Origin: Hybos culiciformis
Taxonomy: Eukaryota; Arthropoda; Insecta; Diptera; Hybotidae
Assembly: GCA_964007475.1 (NCBI GenBank)
Contig: CAXFZM010000106.1
Coordinates: 131,501-195,500, forward strand
Direction of reading: 5' to 3'
Length of the DNA: 64,000 nucleotides
The translations under genes were made by a program, and so were the position numbers. The notes beneath the pieces were generated by a model. It had not been told where the DNA came from, ran no database searches, and was given only the letters and a program-made list of their open reading frames with translations. Positions 36,993 to 49,454 of the stretch are shown here, in pieces. The first letter of the stretch is position 1; every line of letters begins with the position of its first letter.

Positions 36993-37504
36993 TTTAACAC
37001 ATAAAATGTTGACTTTGGGCTGGTTTTTTGTTCATTACTCCGGCTCCAGACTTCGGCGGACCTCCTTTTTTGGCTTAAACTAAAGGTCTAGAAATTACGC
37101 TTCTTTCTGTGCAATTTTTATGAAAATCGGTTTTCTAGATCCGGAGAAATAAACGATAAGGTGAGCAAACCCCCTAACTTTAACACATAAAATGTTGACT
37201 TTGGGCTGGTTTTTTGTTCATTACTCCGGCTCCAGACTTCGGCGGACCTCCGTTTTTAGCTTAAATTAAAGGTCTAGAAATTACGCTTCTTTCTGTGCAA
37301 TTTTTATGAAAATTGGTTTTCTAGATCCGGAGAAGTAAACGATAAGGTGAGCAAACCCCCTAACTTTAACACATAAAATGTTGACTTTGGGCTGGTTTTT
37401 TGTTCATTACTCCGGCTCCAGACTTCGGCGGACCTCCGTTTTTGGCTTAAATTAAAGGTCTAGAAATTACGCTTCTTTCTGTGCAATTTTTATGTAAATC
37501 GGTT

Positions 37505-39390
37505 TTCTAGATCCGGAGAAATAAATGATAAGGTGAGCAAACTCCCTAACTTTAACACATAAAATGTTGACTTTGGGCTGGTTTTTTGTTCATTACTCCG
37601 GCTCCAGACCTCTGAGAACTTCCGTTTTTGGCTTAAATTAAAGGTCTAGAAATTACGCTTCTTTCTGTGCAATTTTTATGAAAATCGGTTTTCTAGATCC
37701 GGAGAAATAAACGATAAGGTGAGCAAACCCCCTAACTTTAACACATAAAATGTTTACCTTGGGCTGGTTTTTTGTTCATTACTCCGGCTCCAGACCTCGT
37801 AGAACCTCCGTTTTTGGCTTAAATTAAAGGTCTAGAAATTACGCTTCTTTCTATGCAATTTTTATGAAAATCGGTTTTCTAGATCCGGAGAAATAAACGA
37901 TAAGGTGAGCAAACCCCCTAACTTTAACACATAAAATGTTGACTTTGGGCTGGTTTTTTGTTCATTACTCCGGCTCCAGACTTCGGCGGACCTCCGTTTT
38001 TGGCTTAAACTAAAGGTCTAGAAATTACGCTTCTTTCTGTGCAATTTTTATGAAAATCGGTTTTCTAGATCCGGAGAAATAAACGATAAGGTGAGCAAAC
38101 CCCCTAACTTTAACACATAAAATGTTGACTTTGGGCTGGTTTTTTGTTCATTACTCCGGCTCCAGACTTCGGCGGACCTCCGTTTTTAGCTTAAATTAAA
38201 GGTCTAGAAATTACGCTACTTTCTGTGCAATTTTTATGAAAATCGGTTTTCTAGATCCGGAGAAATAAACGATAAGGTGAGCAAACCCCCTAACTTTAAC
38301 ACATAAAATGTTTACCTTGGGCTGGTTTTTTGTTCATTACTCCGGCTCCAGACCTCGGAGAACCTCCGTTTTTGGCTTAATTTAAAGGTCTAGAAATTAC
38401 GCTTCTTTCTGTGCAATTTTTATTGAAATCGGTTTTCTAGATCCGGAGAAATAAACGATAAGGTGAGCAAACCCCTAACTTTAACACATAAAATGTTGAC
38501 TTTGGGCTGGTTTTTTGTTCATTACTCCGGCTCCAGACTTCGGCGGACCTCCTTTTTTGGCTTAAACTAAAGGTCTAGAAATTACGCTTCTTTCTGTGCA
38601 ATTTTTATGAAAATCGGTTTTCTAGATCCGGAGAAATAAACGATAAGGTGAGCAAACCCCCTAACTTTAACACATAAAATGTTGACTTTGGGCTGGTTTT
38701 TTGTTCATTACTCCGGCTCCAGACTTCGGCGGACCTCCGTTTTTAGCTTAAATTAAAGGTCTATAAATTACGCTTCTTTCTGTGCAATTTTTATGAAAAT
38801 TGGTTTTCTAGATCCGGAGAAGTAAACGATAAGGTGAGCAAACTCCCTAACTTTAACACATAAAATGTTGACTTTGGGCTGGTTTTTTGTTCATTACTCC
38901 GGCTCCAGACTTCGGCGGACCTCCGTTTTTGGCTTAAATTAAAGGTCTAGAAATTACGCTTCTTTCTGTGCAATTTTTATGTAAATCGGTTTTCTAGATC
39001 CGGAGAAATAAACGATAAGGTGAGCAAACTCCCTAACTTTAACACATAAAATGTTGACTTTGGGCTGGTTTTTTGTTCATTACTCCGGCTCCAGACCTCT
39101 GAGAACTTCCGTTTTTGGCTTAAATTAAAGGTATAGAAATTACGCTTCTTTCTGTGCAATTTTTATGAAAATCGGTTTTCTAGATCCGGAGAAATAAACG
39201 ATAAGGTGAGCAAACCCCCTAACTTTAACACATAAAATGTTTACTTTGGGCTGGTTTTTTGTTCATTACTCCGGCTCCAGACCTCGGAGAACCTCCGTTT
39301 TTGGCTTAAATTAAAGGTCTAGAAATTACGCTTCTTTCTATGCAATTTTTATGAAAATCGGTTTTCTAGATCCGGAGAAATAAACGATAA
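37505..39390. repeat. Higher-order block, 17-unit step (offset 3161 bp), copy 1
   Basis: Markers shared with 40666-42551 are CCTCGTAGAACC (37795/40956), ACGCTACTTTC (38212/41373), TATTGAAATCGG and ACCCCTAAC (38420 and 38471 against 41581 and 41632), GGTCTATAAATT (38758/41919), and the GGTATAGAAATT unit (39130/42291). The 1-bp shortfall against 17 x 186 comes from the 185-bp unit. The right edge is about 39390, where GTGAGC faces GTTAGC. Confidence 0.87.
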
Positions 39391-39781
39391 GGTGAGCAAA
39401 CCCCCTAACTTTAACACATAAAATGTTGACTTTGGGCTGGTTTTTTGTTCATTACTCCGGCTCCAGACTTCGGCGGACCTCCGTTTTTGGCTTAAACTAA
39501 AGGTCTAGAAATTACGCTTCTTTCTGTGCAATTTTTATGAAAATCGGTTTTCTAGATCCGGAGAAATAAACGATAAGGTGAGCAAACCCCCTAACTTTAA
39601 CACATAAAATGTTGACTTTGGGCTGGTTTTTTGTTCATTACTCCGGCTCCAGACTTCGGCGGACCTCCGTTTTTAGCTTAAATTAAAGGTCTAGAAATTA
39701 CGCTACTTTCTGTGCAATTTTTATGAAAATCGGTTTTCTAGATCCGGAGAAATAAACGATAAGGTGAGCAAACTCCCTAAC

Positions 39782-40740
39782 TTTAACACATAAAATGTTG
39801 ACTTTGGGCTGGTTTTTTGTTCATTACTCCGGCTCCAGACCTCTGAGAACTTCCGTTTTTGGCTTAAATTAAAGGTATAGAAATTACGCTTCTTTCTGTG
39901 CAATTTTTATGAAAATCGGTTTTCTAGATCCGGAGAAATAAACGATAAGGTGAGCAAACTCCCTAACTTTAATACATAAAATGTTGACTTTGGGCTGGTT
40001 TTTTGTTCATTGCTCCGGCTCCAGACCTCGGAGAACCTCCGTTTTTGGCTTAATTTAAAGGTCTAGAAATTACGCTTCTTTCTGTGCAATTTTTATGAAA
40101 ATCGGTTTTCTAGATCCGGAGAAATAAACGATAAGGTGAGCAAACCCCCTAACTTTAACACATAAAATGTTGACTTTGGGCTGGTTTTTTGTTCATTACT
40201 CCGGCTCCAGACTTCGGCGGACCTCCTTTTTTGGCTTAAACTAAAGGTCTAGAAATTACGCTTCTTTCTGTGCAATTTTTATGAAAATCGGTTTTCTAGA
40301 TCCGGAGAAATAAACGATAAGGTGAGCAAACCCCCTAACTTTAACACATAAAATGTTGACTTTGGGCCGGTTTTTTGTTCATTACTCCGGCTCCAGACTT
40401 CGGCGGACCTCCGTTTTTAGCTTAAATTAAAGGTCTAGAAATTACGCTTCTTTCTGTGCAATTTTTATGAAAATCGGTTTTCTAGATCCGGAGAAGTAAA
40501 CGATAAGGTGAGCAAACCCCCTAACTTTAACACATAAAATGTTGACTTTGGGCTGGTTTTTTGTTCATTACTCCGGCTCTAGACCTCGGAGAACCTCCGT
40601 TTTTGGCTTAAATTAAAGGTCTAGAAATTACGCTTCTTTCTGTGCAATTTTTATGAAAATCGGTTTTCTAGATCCGGAGAAATAAACGATAAGGTGAGCA
40701 AACTCCCTAACTTTAACACATAAAATGTTGACTTTGGGCT
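39782..40740. repeat. Higher-order block shared with 44434-45390 (25-unit step)
   Basis: The order is a C unit with GGTATAG (39782/44434), a unit with TTTAATACAT and TCATTGCTCC (39968/44620), a CCTTTTTTGG unit, a GGGCCGG unit (40340/44991) and a CTCTAGACC unit (40526/45177). The offset is 4652 bp, then 4651 after the second copy loses one base (CAGACCTGGAG at 44678). It ends where 40712 is subtype C but 45363 is subtype A. Confidence 0.84.
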
Positions 40741-42551
40741 GGTTTTTTGTTCATTACTCCGGCTCCAGACCTCTGAGAACTTCCGTTTTTGGCTTAAATT
40801 AAAGGTCTAGAAATTACGCTTCTTTCTGTGCAATTTTTATGAAAATCGGTTTTCTAGATCCGGAGAAATAAACGATAAGGTGAGCAAACCCCCTAACTTT
40901 AACACATAAAATGTTTACCTTGGGCTGGTTTTTTGTTCATTACTCCGGCTCCAGACCTCGTAGAACCTCCGTTTTTGGCTTAAATTAAAGGTCTAGAAAT
41001 TACGCTTCTTTCTATGCAATTTTTATGAAAATCGGTTTTCTAGATCCGGAGAAATAAACGATAAGGTGAGCAAACCCCCTAACTTTAACACATAAAATGT
41101 TGACTTTGGGCTGGTTTTTTGTTCATTACTCCGGCTCCAGACTTCGGCGGACCTCCGTTTTTGGCTTAAACTAAAGGTCTAGAAATTACGCTTCTTTCTG
41201 TGCAATTTTTATGAAAATCGGTTTTCTAGATCCGGAGAAATAAACGATAAGGTGAGCAAACCCCCTAACTTTAACACATAAAATGTTGACTTTGGGCTGG
41301 TTTTTTGTTCATTACTCCGGCTCCAGACTTCGGCGGACCTCCGTTTTTAGCTTAAATTAAAGGTCTAGAAATTACGCTACTTTCTGTGCAATTTTTATGA
41401 AAATCGGTTTTCTAGATCCGGAGAAATAAACGATAAGGTGAGCAAACCCCCTAACTTTAACACATAAAATGTTTACCTTGGGCTGGTTTTTTGTTCATTA
41501 CTCCGGCTCCAGACCTCGGAGAACCTCCGTTTTTGGCTTAATTTAAAGGTCTAGAAATTACGCTTCTTTCTGTGCAATTTTTATTGAAATCGGTTTTCTA
41601 GATCCGGAGAAATAAACGATAAGGTGAGCAAACCCCTAACTTTAACAAATAAAATGTTGACTTTGGGCTGGTTTTTTGTTCATTACTCCGGCTCCAGACT
41701 TCGGCGGACCTCCTTTTTTGGCTTAAACTAAAGGTCTAGAAATTACGCTTCTTTCTGTGCAATTTTCATGAAAATCGGTTTTCTAGATCCGGAGAAATAA
41801 ACGATAAGGTGAGCAAACCCCCTAACTTTAACACATAAAATGTTGACTTTGGGCTGGTTTTTTGTTCATTACTCCGGCTCCAGACTTCGGCGGACCTCCG
41901 TTTTTAGCTTAAATTAAAGGTCTATAAATTACGCTTCTTTCTGTGCAATTTTTATGAAAATTGGTTTTCTAGATCCGGAGAAGTAAACGATAAGGTGAGC
42001 AAACCCCCTAACTTTAACACATAAAATGTTGACTTTGGGCTGGTTTTTTGTTCATTACTCCGGCTCCAGACTTCGGCGGACCTCCGTTTTTGGCTTAAAT
42101 TAAAGGTCTAGAAATTACGCTTCTTTCTGTGCAATTTTTATGTAAATCGGTTTTCTAGATCCGGAGAAATAAACGATAAGGTGAGCAAACTCCCTAACTT
42201 TAACACATAAAATGTTGACTTTGGGCTGGTTTTTTGTTCATTACTCCGGCTCCAGACCTCTGAGAACTTCCGTTTTTGGCTTAAATTAAAGGTATAGAAA
42301 TTACGCTTCTTTCTGTGCAATTTTTATGAAAATCGGTTTTCTAGATCCGGAGAAATAAACGATAAGGTGAGCAAACCCCCTAACTTTAACACATAAAATG
42401 TTGACTTTGGGCTGGTTTTTTGTTCATTACTCCGGCTCCAGACCTCGGAGAACCTCCGTTTTTGGCTTAAATTAAAGGTCTAGAAATTACGCTTCTTTCT
42501 ATGCAATTTTTATGAAAATCGGTTTTCTAGATCCGGAGAAATAAACGATAA
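40666..42551. repeat. Higher-order block, 17-unit step, copy 2
   Basis: This is the copy of 37505-39390. Private changes are AACAAATAAAATG at 41645 and TTTTCATG at 41764. The 17-unit distance equals that seen at 5.5/8.7 kb and 14.3/17.4 kb. Confidence 0.87.
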
Positions 42552-44040
42552 GGTTAGCAAACCCCCTAACTTTAACACATAAAATGTTGACTTTGGGCTG
42601 GTTTTTTGTTCATTACTCCGGCTCCAGACTTCGGCGGACCTCCGTTTTTGACTTAAATTAAAGGTCTAGAAATTACGCTTCTTTCTGTGCAATTTTTATG
42701 AAAATCGGTTTTCTAGATCCGGAGAAATAAACGATAAGGTGAGCAAACCCCCTAACTTTAACACATAAAATGTTGACTTTGGGCTGGTTTTTTGTTCATT
42801 ACTTCGGCTCCAGACCTCGGAGAACCTCCGTTTTTGGCCTAAATTAAAGGTCTAGAAATTACGCTTCTTTCTGTGCAATTTTTATGAAAATCGGTTTTCT
42901 AGATCCGGACAAATAAACGATAAGGTTAGCAAACCCCCTAACTTTAACACATAAAATGTTGACTTTGTGCTGGTTTTTTGTTCATTACTCCGGCTCCAGA
43001 CTTCGGCGGACCTCCTTTTTTTGGCTTAAACTAAAGGTCTAGAAATTACGCTTCTTTCTGTGCAATTTTTATGAAAATCGGTTTTCTAGATCCGGAGAAA
43101 TAAACGATAAGGTGAGCAAACCCCCTAACTTTAACACATAAAATGTTGACTTTGGGCTGGTTTTTTTGTTCATTACTTCGGCTCCAGACCTCGGAGAACC
43201 TCCGTTTTTGGCCTAAATTAAAGGTCTAGAAATTACGCTTCTTTCTGTGCAATTTTTATGAAAATCGGTTTTCTAGATCCGGAGAAATAAACGATAAGGT
43301 GAGCAAACCCCCTAACTTTAACACATAAAATGTTGACTTTGTGCTGGTTTTTTGTTCATTACTCCGGCTCCAGACTTCGGCGGACCTCCTTTTTTTGGCT
43401 TAAACTAAAGGTCTAGAAATTACGCTTCTTTCTGTGCAATTTTTATGAAAATCGGTTTTCTAGATCCGGAGAAATAAACGATAAGGTTAGCAAACCCCCT
43501 AACTTTAACACATAAAATGTTGACTTTGGGCTGGTTTTTTGTTCATTACTCCGGCTCCAGACTTCGGCGGACCTCCGTTTTTGACTTAAATTAAAGGTCT
43601 AGAAATTACGCTTCTTTCTGTGCAATTTTTATGAAAATCGGTTTTCTAGATCCGGAGAAATAAACGATAAGGTGAGCAAACCCCCTAACTTTAACACATA
43701 AAATGTTGACTTTGGGCTGGTTTTTTGTTCATTACTCCGGCTCCAGACTTCGGCGGACCTCCGTTTTTGGCCTAAATTAAAGGTCTAGAAATTACGCTTC
43801 TTTCTGTGCAATTTTTATGAAAATCGGTTTTCTAGATCCGGAGAAATAAACGATAAGGTTAGCAAACCCCCTAACTTTAACACATAAAATGTTGACTTTG
43901 GGCTGGTTTTTTGTTCATTACTCCGGCTCCAGACTTCGGCGGACCTCCGTTTTTGACTTAAATTAAAGGTCTAGAAATTACGCTTCTTTCTGTGCAATTT
44001 TTATGAAAATCGGTTTTCTAGATCCGGAGAAATAAACGAT
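42545..44040. repeat. Block of about 1.5 kb shared with 53149-54643, 10.6 kb away
   Basis: Eight units with a distinct variant set repeat far downstream. The set includes GTTAGCAAAC, TTTTGACTTAAATT, TTACTTCGGCTCC with TTGGCCTAAATT, CCGGACAAATAA (42906/53510), TTTGTGCTGG, and CCTCC followed by seven T (43014/53618). The copies differ by 1 bp because 43157 has a private T7 in the GGTTTTTTTG tract. Material with this signature does not occur in the 9 kb between the two blocks. Confidence 0.83.
42943..43503. repeat. Three consecutive 187-bp units (homopolymer T gains)
   Basis: Units at 42943 and 43317 have CCTCC followed by seven T before GGC, and the unit at 43130 has seven T in GGTTTTTTTG. Elsewhere, 1-bp length changes are: +1 C at 26981, 29782, 30283, 35130 and 36259; -1 C at 38295 and 41456; -1 at 44620 and 58556; and +1 T at 53547, 53920, 54851, 55224 and 61531. 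Some units (2143, 3385, 5405, 8567, 13403) carry a -1 and a +1 that cancel. Confidence 0.88.
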
Positions 44041-45734
44041 AAGGTGAGCAAACCCCCTAACTTTAACACATAAAATGTTTACTTTGGGCTGGTTTTTTGT
44101 TCATTACTCCGGCTCCAGACCTCGGAGAACCTCCGTTTTTGGCTTAAATTAAAGGTCTAGAAATTACGCTTCTTTCTATGCAATTTTTATGAAAATCGGT
44201 TTTCTAGATCCGGAGAAATAAACGATAAGGTGAGCAAACCCCCTAACTTTAACACATAAAATGTTGACTTTGGGCTGGTTTTTTGTTCATTACTCCGGCT
44301 CCAGACTTCGGCGGACCTCCGTTTTTGGCTTAAACTAAAGGTCTAGAAATTACGCTTCTTTCTGTGCAATTTTTATGAAAATCGGTTTTCTAGAGCCGGA
44401 GAAATAAACGATAAGGTGATCAAACTCCCTAACTTTAACACATAAAATGTTGACTTTGGGCTGGTTTTTTGTTCATTACTCCGGCTCCAGACCTCTGAGA
44501 ACTTCCGTTTTTGGCTTAAATTAAAGGTATAGAAATTACGCTTCTTTCTGTGCAATTTTTATGAAAATCGGTTTTCTAGATCCGGAGAAATAAACGATAA
44601 GGTGAGCAAACTCCCTAACTTTAATACATAAAATGTTGACTTTGGGCTGGTTTTTTGTTCATTGCTCCGGCTCCAGACCTGGAGAACCTCCGTTTTTGGC
44701 TTAATTTAAAGGTCTAGAAATTACGCTTCTTTCTGTGCAATTTTTATGAAAATCGGTTTTCTAGATCCGGAGAAATAAACGATAAGGTGAGCAAACCCCC
44801 TAACTTTAACACATAAAATGTTGACTTTGGGCTGGTTTTTTGTTCATTACTCCGGCTCCAGACTTCGGCGGACCTCCTTTTTTGGCTTAAACTAAAGGTC
44901 TAGAAATTACGCTTCTTTCTGTGCAATTTTTATGAAAATCGGTTTTCTAGATCCGGAGAAATAAACGATAAGGTGAGCAAACCCCCTAACTTTAACACAT
45001 AAAATGTTGACTTTGGGCCGGTTTTTTGTTCATTACTCCGGCTCCAGACTTCGGCGGACCTCCGTTTTTAGCTTAAATTAAAGGTCTAGAAATTACGCTT
45101 CTTTCTGTGCAATTTTTATGAAAATCGGTTTTCTAGATCCGGAGAAGTAAACGATAAGGTGAGCAAACCCCCTAACTTTAACACATAAAATGTTGACTTT
45201 GGGCTGGTTTTTTGTTCATTACTCCGGCTCTAGACCTCGGAGAACCTCCGTTTTTGGCTTAAATTAAAGGTCTAGAAATTACGCTTCTTTCTGTGCAATT
45301 TTTATGAAAATCGGTTTTCTAGATCCGGAGAAATAAACGATAAGGTGAGCAAACTCCCTAACTTTAACACATAAAATGTTGACTTTGGGCTGGTTTTTTG
45401 TTCATTACTCCGGCTCCAGACTTCGGCGGACCTCCGTTTTTAGCTTAAATTAAAGGTCTAGAAATTACGCTACTTTCTGTGCAATTTTTATGAAAATCGG
45501 TTTTCTAGATCCGGAGAAATAAACGATAAGGTGAGCAAACTCCCTAACTTTAACACATAAAATGTTGACTTTGGGCTGGTTTTTTGTTCATTACTGCGGC
45601 TCCAGACCTCTGAGAACTTCCGTTTTTGGCTTAAATTAAAGGTCTAGAAATTACGCTTCTTTCTGTGCAATTTTTATGAAAATCGGTTTTCTAGATCCGG
45701 AGAAATAAACGATAAGGTGAGCAAACCCCCTAAC

Positions 45735-46664
45735 TTTAACACATAAAATGTTTACCTTGGGCTGGTTTTTTGTTCATTGCTCCGGCTCCAGACCTCGGAG
45801 AACCTCCGTTTTTGGCTTAATTTAAAGGTCTAGAAATTACGCTTCTTTCTGTGCAATTTTTATGAAAATCGGTTTTCTAGATCCGGAGAAATAAACGATA
45901 AGGTGAGCAAACCCCCTAACTTTAACACATAAAATGTTGACTTTGGGCTGGTTTTTTGTTCATTACTCCGGCTCCAGACTTCGGCGGACCTCCTTTTTTG
46001 GCTTAAACTAAAGGTCTAGAAATTACGCTTCTTTCTGTGCAATTTTTATGAAAATCGGTTTTCTAGATCCGGAGAAATAAACGATAAGGTGAGCAAACCC
46101 CCTAACTTTAACACATAAAATGTTGACTTTGGGCCGGTTTTTTGTTCATTACTCCGGCTCCAGACTTCGGCGGACCTCCGTTTTTAGCTTAAATTAAAGG
46201 TCTAGAAATTACGCTTCTTTCTGTGCAATTTTTATGAAAATAGGTTTTCTAGATCCGGAGAAGTAAACGATAAGGTGAGCAAACCCCCTAACTTTAACAC
46301 ATAAAATGTTGACTTTGGGATGGTTTTTTGTTCATTACTCCGGCTCTAGACCTCGGAGAACCTCCGTTTTTGGCTTAAATTAAAGGTCTAGAAATTACGC
46401 TTCTTTCTGTGCAATTTTTATGAAAATCGGTTTTCTAGATCCAGAGAAATAAACGATAAGGTGAGCAAACCCCCTAACTTTAACACATAAAATGTTGACT
46501 TTGGGCTGGTTTTTTGTTCATTACTCCGGCTCCAGACTTCGGCGGACCTCCGTTTTTGGCTTAAATTAAAGGTCTAGAAATTACGCTTCTTTCTGTGCAA
46601 TTTTTATGAAAATCGGTTTTCTAGATCCGGAGAAATAAACGATAAGGTGAGCAAACCCCCTAAC
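45735..46664. repeat. Higher-order repeat, 5 units, 930 bp, copy 1
   Basis: Five units repeat at once at 46665-47594: TTTACC with TCATTGCTCC, CCTTTTTTGG, GGGCCGG with TTAGC, CTCTAGACC with CCAGAG, and A. Copy 1 has private AAAATAGG (46237) and GGGATGG (46318). The clean tandem arrangement makes this the clearest short HOR. Confidence 0.9.
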
Positions 46665-47594
46665 TTTAACACATAAAATGTTTACCTTGGGCTGGTTTTT
46701 TGTTCATTGCTCCGGCTCCAGACCTCGGAGAACCTCCGTTTTTGGCTTAATTTAAAGGTCTAGAAATTACGCTTCTTTCTGTGCAATTTTTATGAAAATC
46801 GGTTTTCTAGATCCGGAGAAATAAACGATAAGGTGAGCAAACCCCCTAACTTTAACACATAAAATGTTGACTTTGGGCTGGTTTTTTGTTCATTACTCCG
46901 GCTCCAGACTTCGGCGGACCTCCTTTTTTGGCTTAAACTAAAGGTCTAGAAATTACGCTTCTTTCTGTGCAATTTTTATGAAAATCGGTTTTCTAGATCC
47001 GGAGAAATAAACGATAAGGTGAGCAAACCCCCTAACTTTAACACATAAAATGTTGACTTTGGGCCGGTTTTTTGTTCATTACTCCGGCTCCAGACTTCGG
47101 CGGACCTCCGTTTTTAGCTTAAATTAAAGGTCTAGAAATTACGCTTCTTTCTGTGCAATTTTTATGAAAATCGGTTTTCTAGATCCGGAGAAGTAAACGA
47201 TAAGGTGAGCAAACCCCCTAACTTTAACACATAAAATGTTGACTTTGGGCTGGTTTTTTGTTCATTACTCCGGCTCTAGACCTCGGAGAACCTCCGTTTT
47301 TGGCTTAAATTAAAGGTCTAGAAATTACGCTTCTTTCTGTGCAATTTTTATGAAAATCGGTTTTCTAGATCCAGAGAAATAAACGATAAGGTGAGCAAAC
47401 CCCCTAACTTTAACACATAAAATGTTGACTTTGGGCTGGTTTTTTGTTCATTACTCCGGCTCCAGACTTCGGCGGACCTCCGTTTTTGGCTTAAATTAAA
47501 GGTCTAGAAATTACGCTTCTTTCTGTGCAATTTTTATGAAAATCGGTTTTCTAGATCCGGAGAAATAAACGATAAGGTGAGCAAACTCCCTAAC
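46665..47594. repeat. Higher-order repeat, 5 units, 930 bp, copy 2
   Basis: This is the tandem copy of 45735-46664, followed by a different unit at 47595. Its last four units are also the start of a 9-unit block repeated 2604 bp on. Confidence 0.9.
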
Positions 47595-48520
47595 TTTAAC
47601 ACATAAAATGTTGACTTTGGGCTGGTTTTTTGTTCATTACTCCGGCTCCAGACTTCGGCGGACCTCCGTTTTTAGCTTAAATTAAAGGTCTAGAAATTAC
47701 GCTTCTTTCTGTGCAATTTTTATGAAAATCGGTTTTCTATATCCGGAGAAGTAAACGATAAGGTGAGCAAACACCCTAACTTTAACACATAAAATGTTGA
47801 CTTTGGGCTGGTTTTTTGTTCATTACTCCGGCTCTAGACCTCGGAGAACCTCCGTTTTCGGCTTAAATTAAAGGTCTAGAAATTACGCTTCTTTCTGTGC
47901 AATTTTTATAAAAATCGGTTTTCTAGATCCAGAGAAATAAACGATAAGGTAAGCAAACCCCCTAACTTTAACACATAAAATGTTGACTTTGGGCTGGTTT
48001 TTTGTTCATTACTCCGGCTCTAGACCTCGGAGAACCTCCGTTTTTGGCTTAAATTAAAGGTCTAGAAATTACGTTTCTTTCTGTGCAATTTTTATGAAAA
48101 TCGGTTTTCTAGATCCAGAGAAATAAACGATAAGGTGAGCAAACCCACTAACTTTAACACATAAAATGTTGACTTTGGGCTGGTTTTTTGTTCATTACTC
48201 CGGCTCCAGACTTCGGCGGACCTCCTTTTTTGGCTTAAACTAAAGGTCTAGAAATTACGCTTCTTTCTGTGCAATTTTTATGAAAATCGGTTTTCTAGAT
48301 CCGGAGAAATAAACGATAAGGTGAGCAAACCCCCTAACTTTAACACATAAAATGTTGACTTTGGGCTGGTTTTTTGTTCATTACTCCGGCTCTAGACCTC
48401 GGAGAACCTCCGTTTTTGGCTTAAATTAAAGGTCTAGAAATTACGCTTCTTTCTGTGCAATTTTTATGAAAATCGGTTTTCTAGATCCAGAGAAATAAAC
48501 GATAAGGTGAGCAAACCCCC
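46851..48520. repeat. Higher-order block, 14-unit step (offset 2604 bp), copy 1
   Basis: The rare TTTTCTATATCCGG (47733/50337), GTTTTCGGC with TTTATAAAAATCGG (47854/50458), ACGTTTCTTTC (48072/50676) and CCCACTAAC (48144/50748) recur in order at 49455-51124. At the second copy one unit has AATTT for AAATT (50284). Confidence 0.87.
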
Positions 48521-49082
48521 TAACTTTAACACATAAAATGTTGACTTTGGGCCGGTTTTTTGTTCATTACTCCGGCTCCAGACTTCGGCGGACCTCCGTT
48601 TTTAGCTTAAATTAAAGGTCTAGAAATTACGCTTCTTTCTGTGCAATTTTTATGAAAATCGGTTTTCTAGATCCGGAGAAGTAAACGATAAGGTGAGCAA
48701 ACCCCCTAACTTTAACACATAAAATGTTGACTTTGGGCTGGTTTTTTGTTCATTACTCCGGCTCTAGACCTCGGAGAACCTCCGTTTTTGGCTTAAATTA
48801 AAGGTCTAGAAATTACGCTTCTTTCTGTGCAATTTTTATGAAAATCGGTTTTCTAGATCCAGAGAAATAAACGATAAGGTGAGCAAACCCCCTAACTTTA
48901 ACACATAAAATGTTGACTTTGGGCCGGTTTTTTGTTCATTACTCCGGCTCCAGACTTCGGCGGACCTCCGTTTTTAGCTTAAATTAAAGGTCTAGAAATT
49001 ACGCTTCTTTCTGTGCAATTTTTATGAAAATCGGTTTTCTAGATCCGGAGAAGTAAACGATAAGGTGAGCAAACCCCCTAAC
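48339..49082. repeat. Two-unit HOR (372 bp) in two tandem copies
   Basis: A CTCTAGACC unit with ATCCAGAG is followed by a GGGCCGG, TTAGC unit with GAAGTAAACG. The pair is at 48339-48710 and again at 48711-49082. It is an alternating dimer nested inside the larger 14-unit pattern. Confidence 0.85.
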
Positions 49083-49454
49083 TTTAACACATAAAATGTT
49101 GACTTTGGGCTGGTTTTTTGTTCATTACTCCGGCTCTAGACCTCGGAGAACCTCCGTTTTTGGCTTAAATTAAAGGTCTAGAAATTACGTTTCTTTCTGT
49201 GCAATTTTTATGAAAATCGGTTTTCTAGATCCAGAGAAATAAACGATAAGGTGAGCAAACCCACTAACTTTAACACATAAAATGTTGACTTTGGGCTGGT
49301 TTTTTGTTCATTACTCCGGCTCCAGACTTCGGCGGACCTCCTTTTTTGGCTTAAACTAAAGGTCTAGAAATTACGCTTCTTTCTGTGCAATTTTTATGAA
49401 AATCGGTTTTCTAGATCCGGAGAAATAAACGATAAGGTGAGCAAACCCCCTAAC

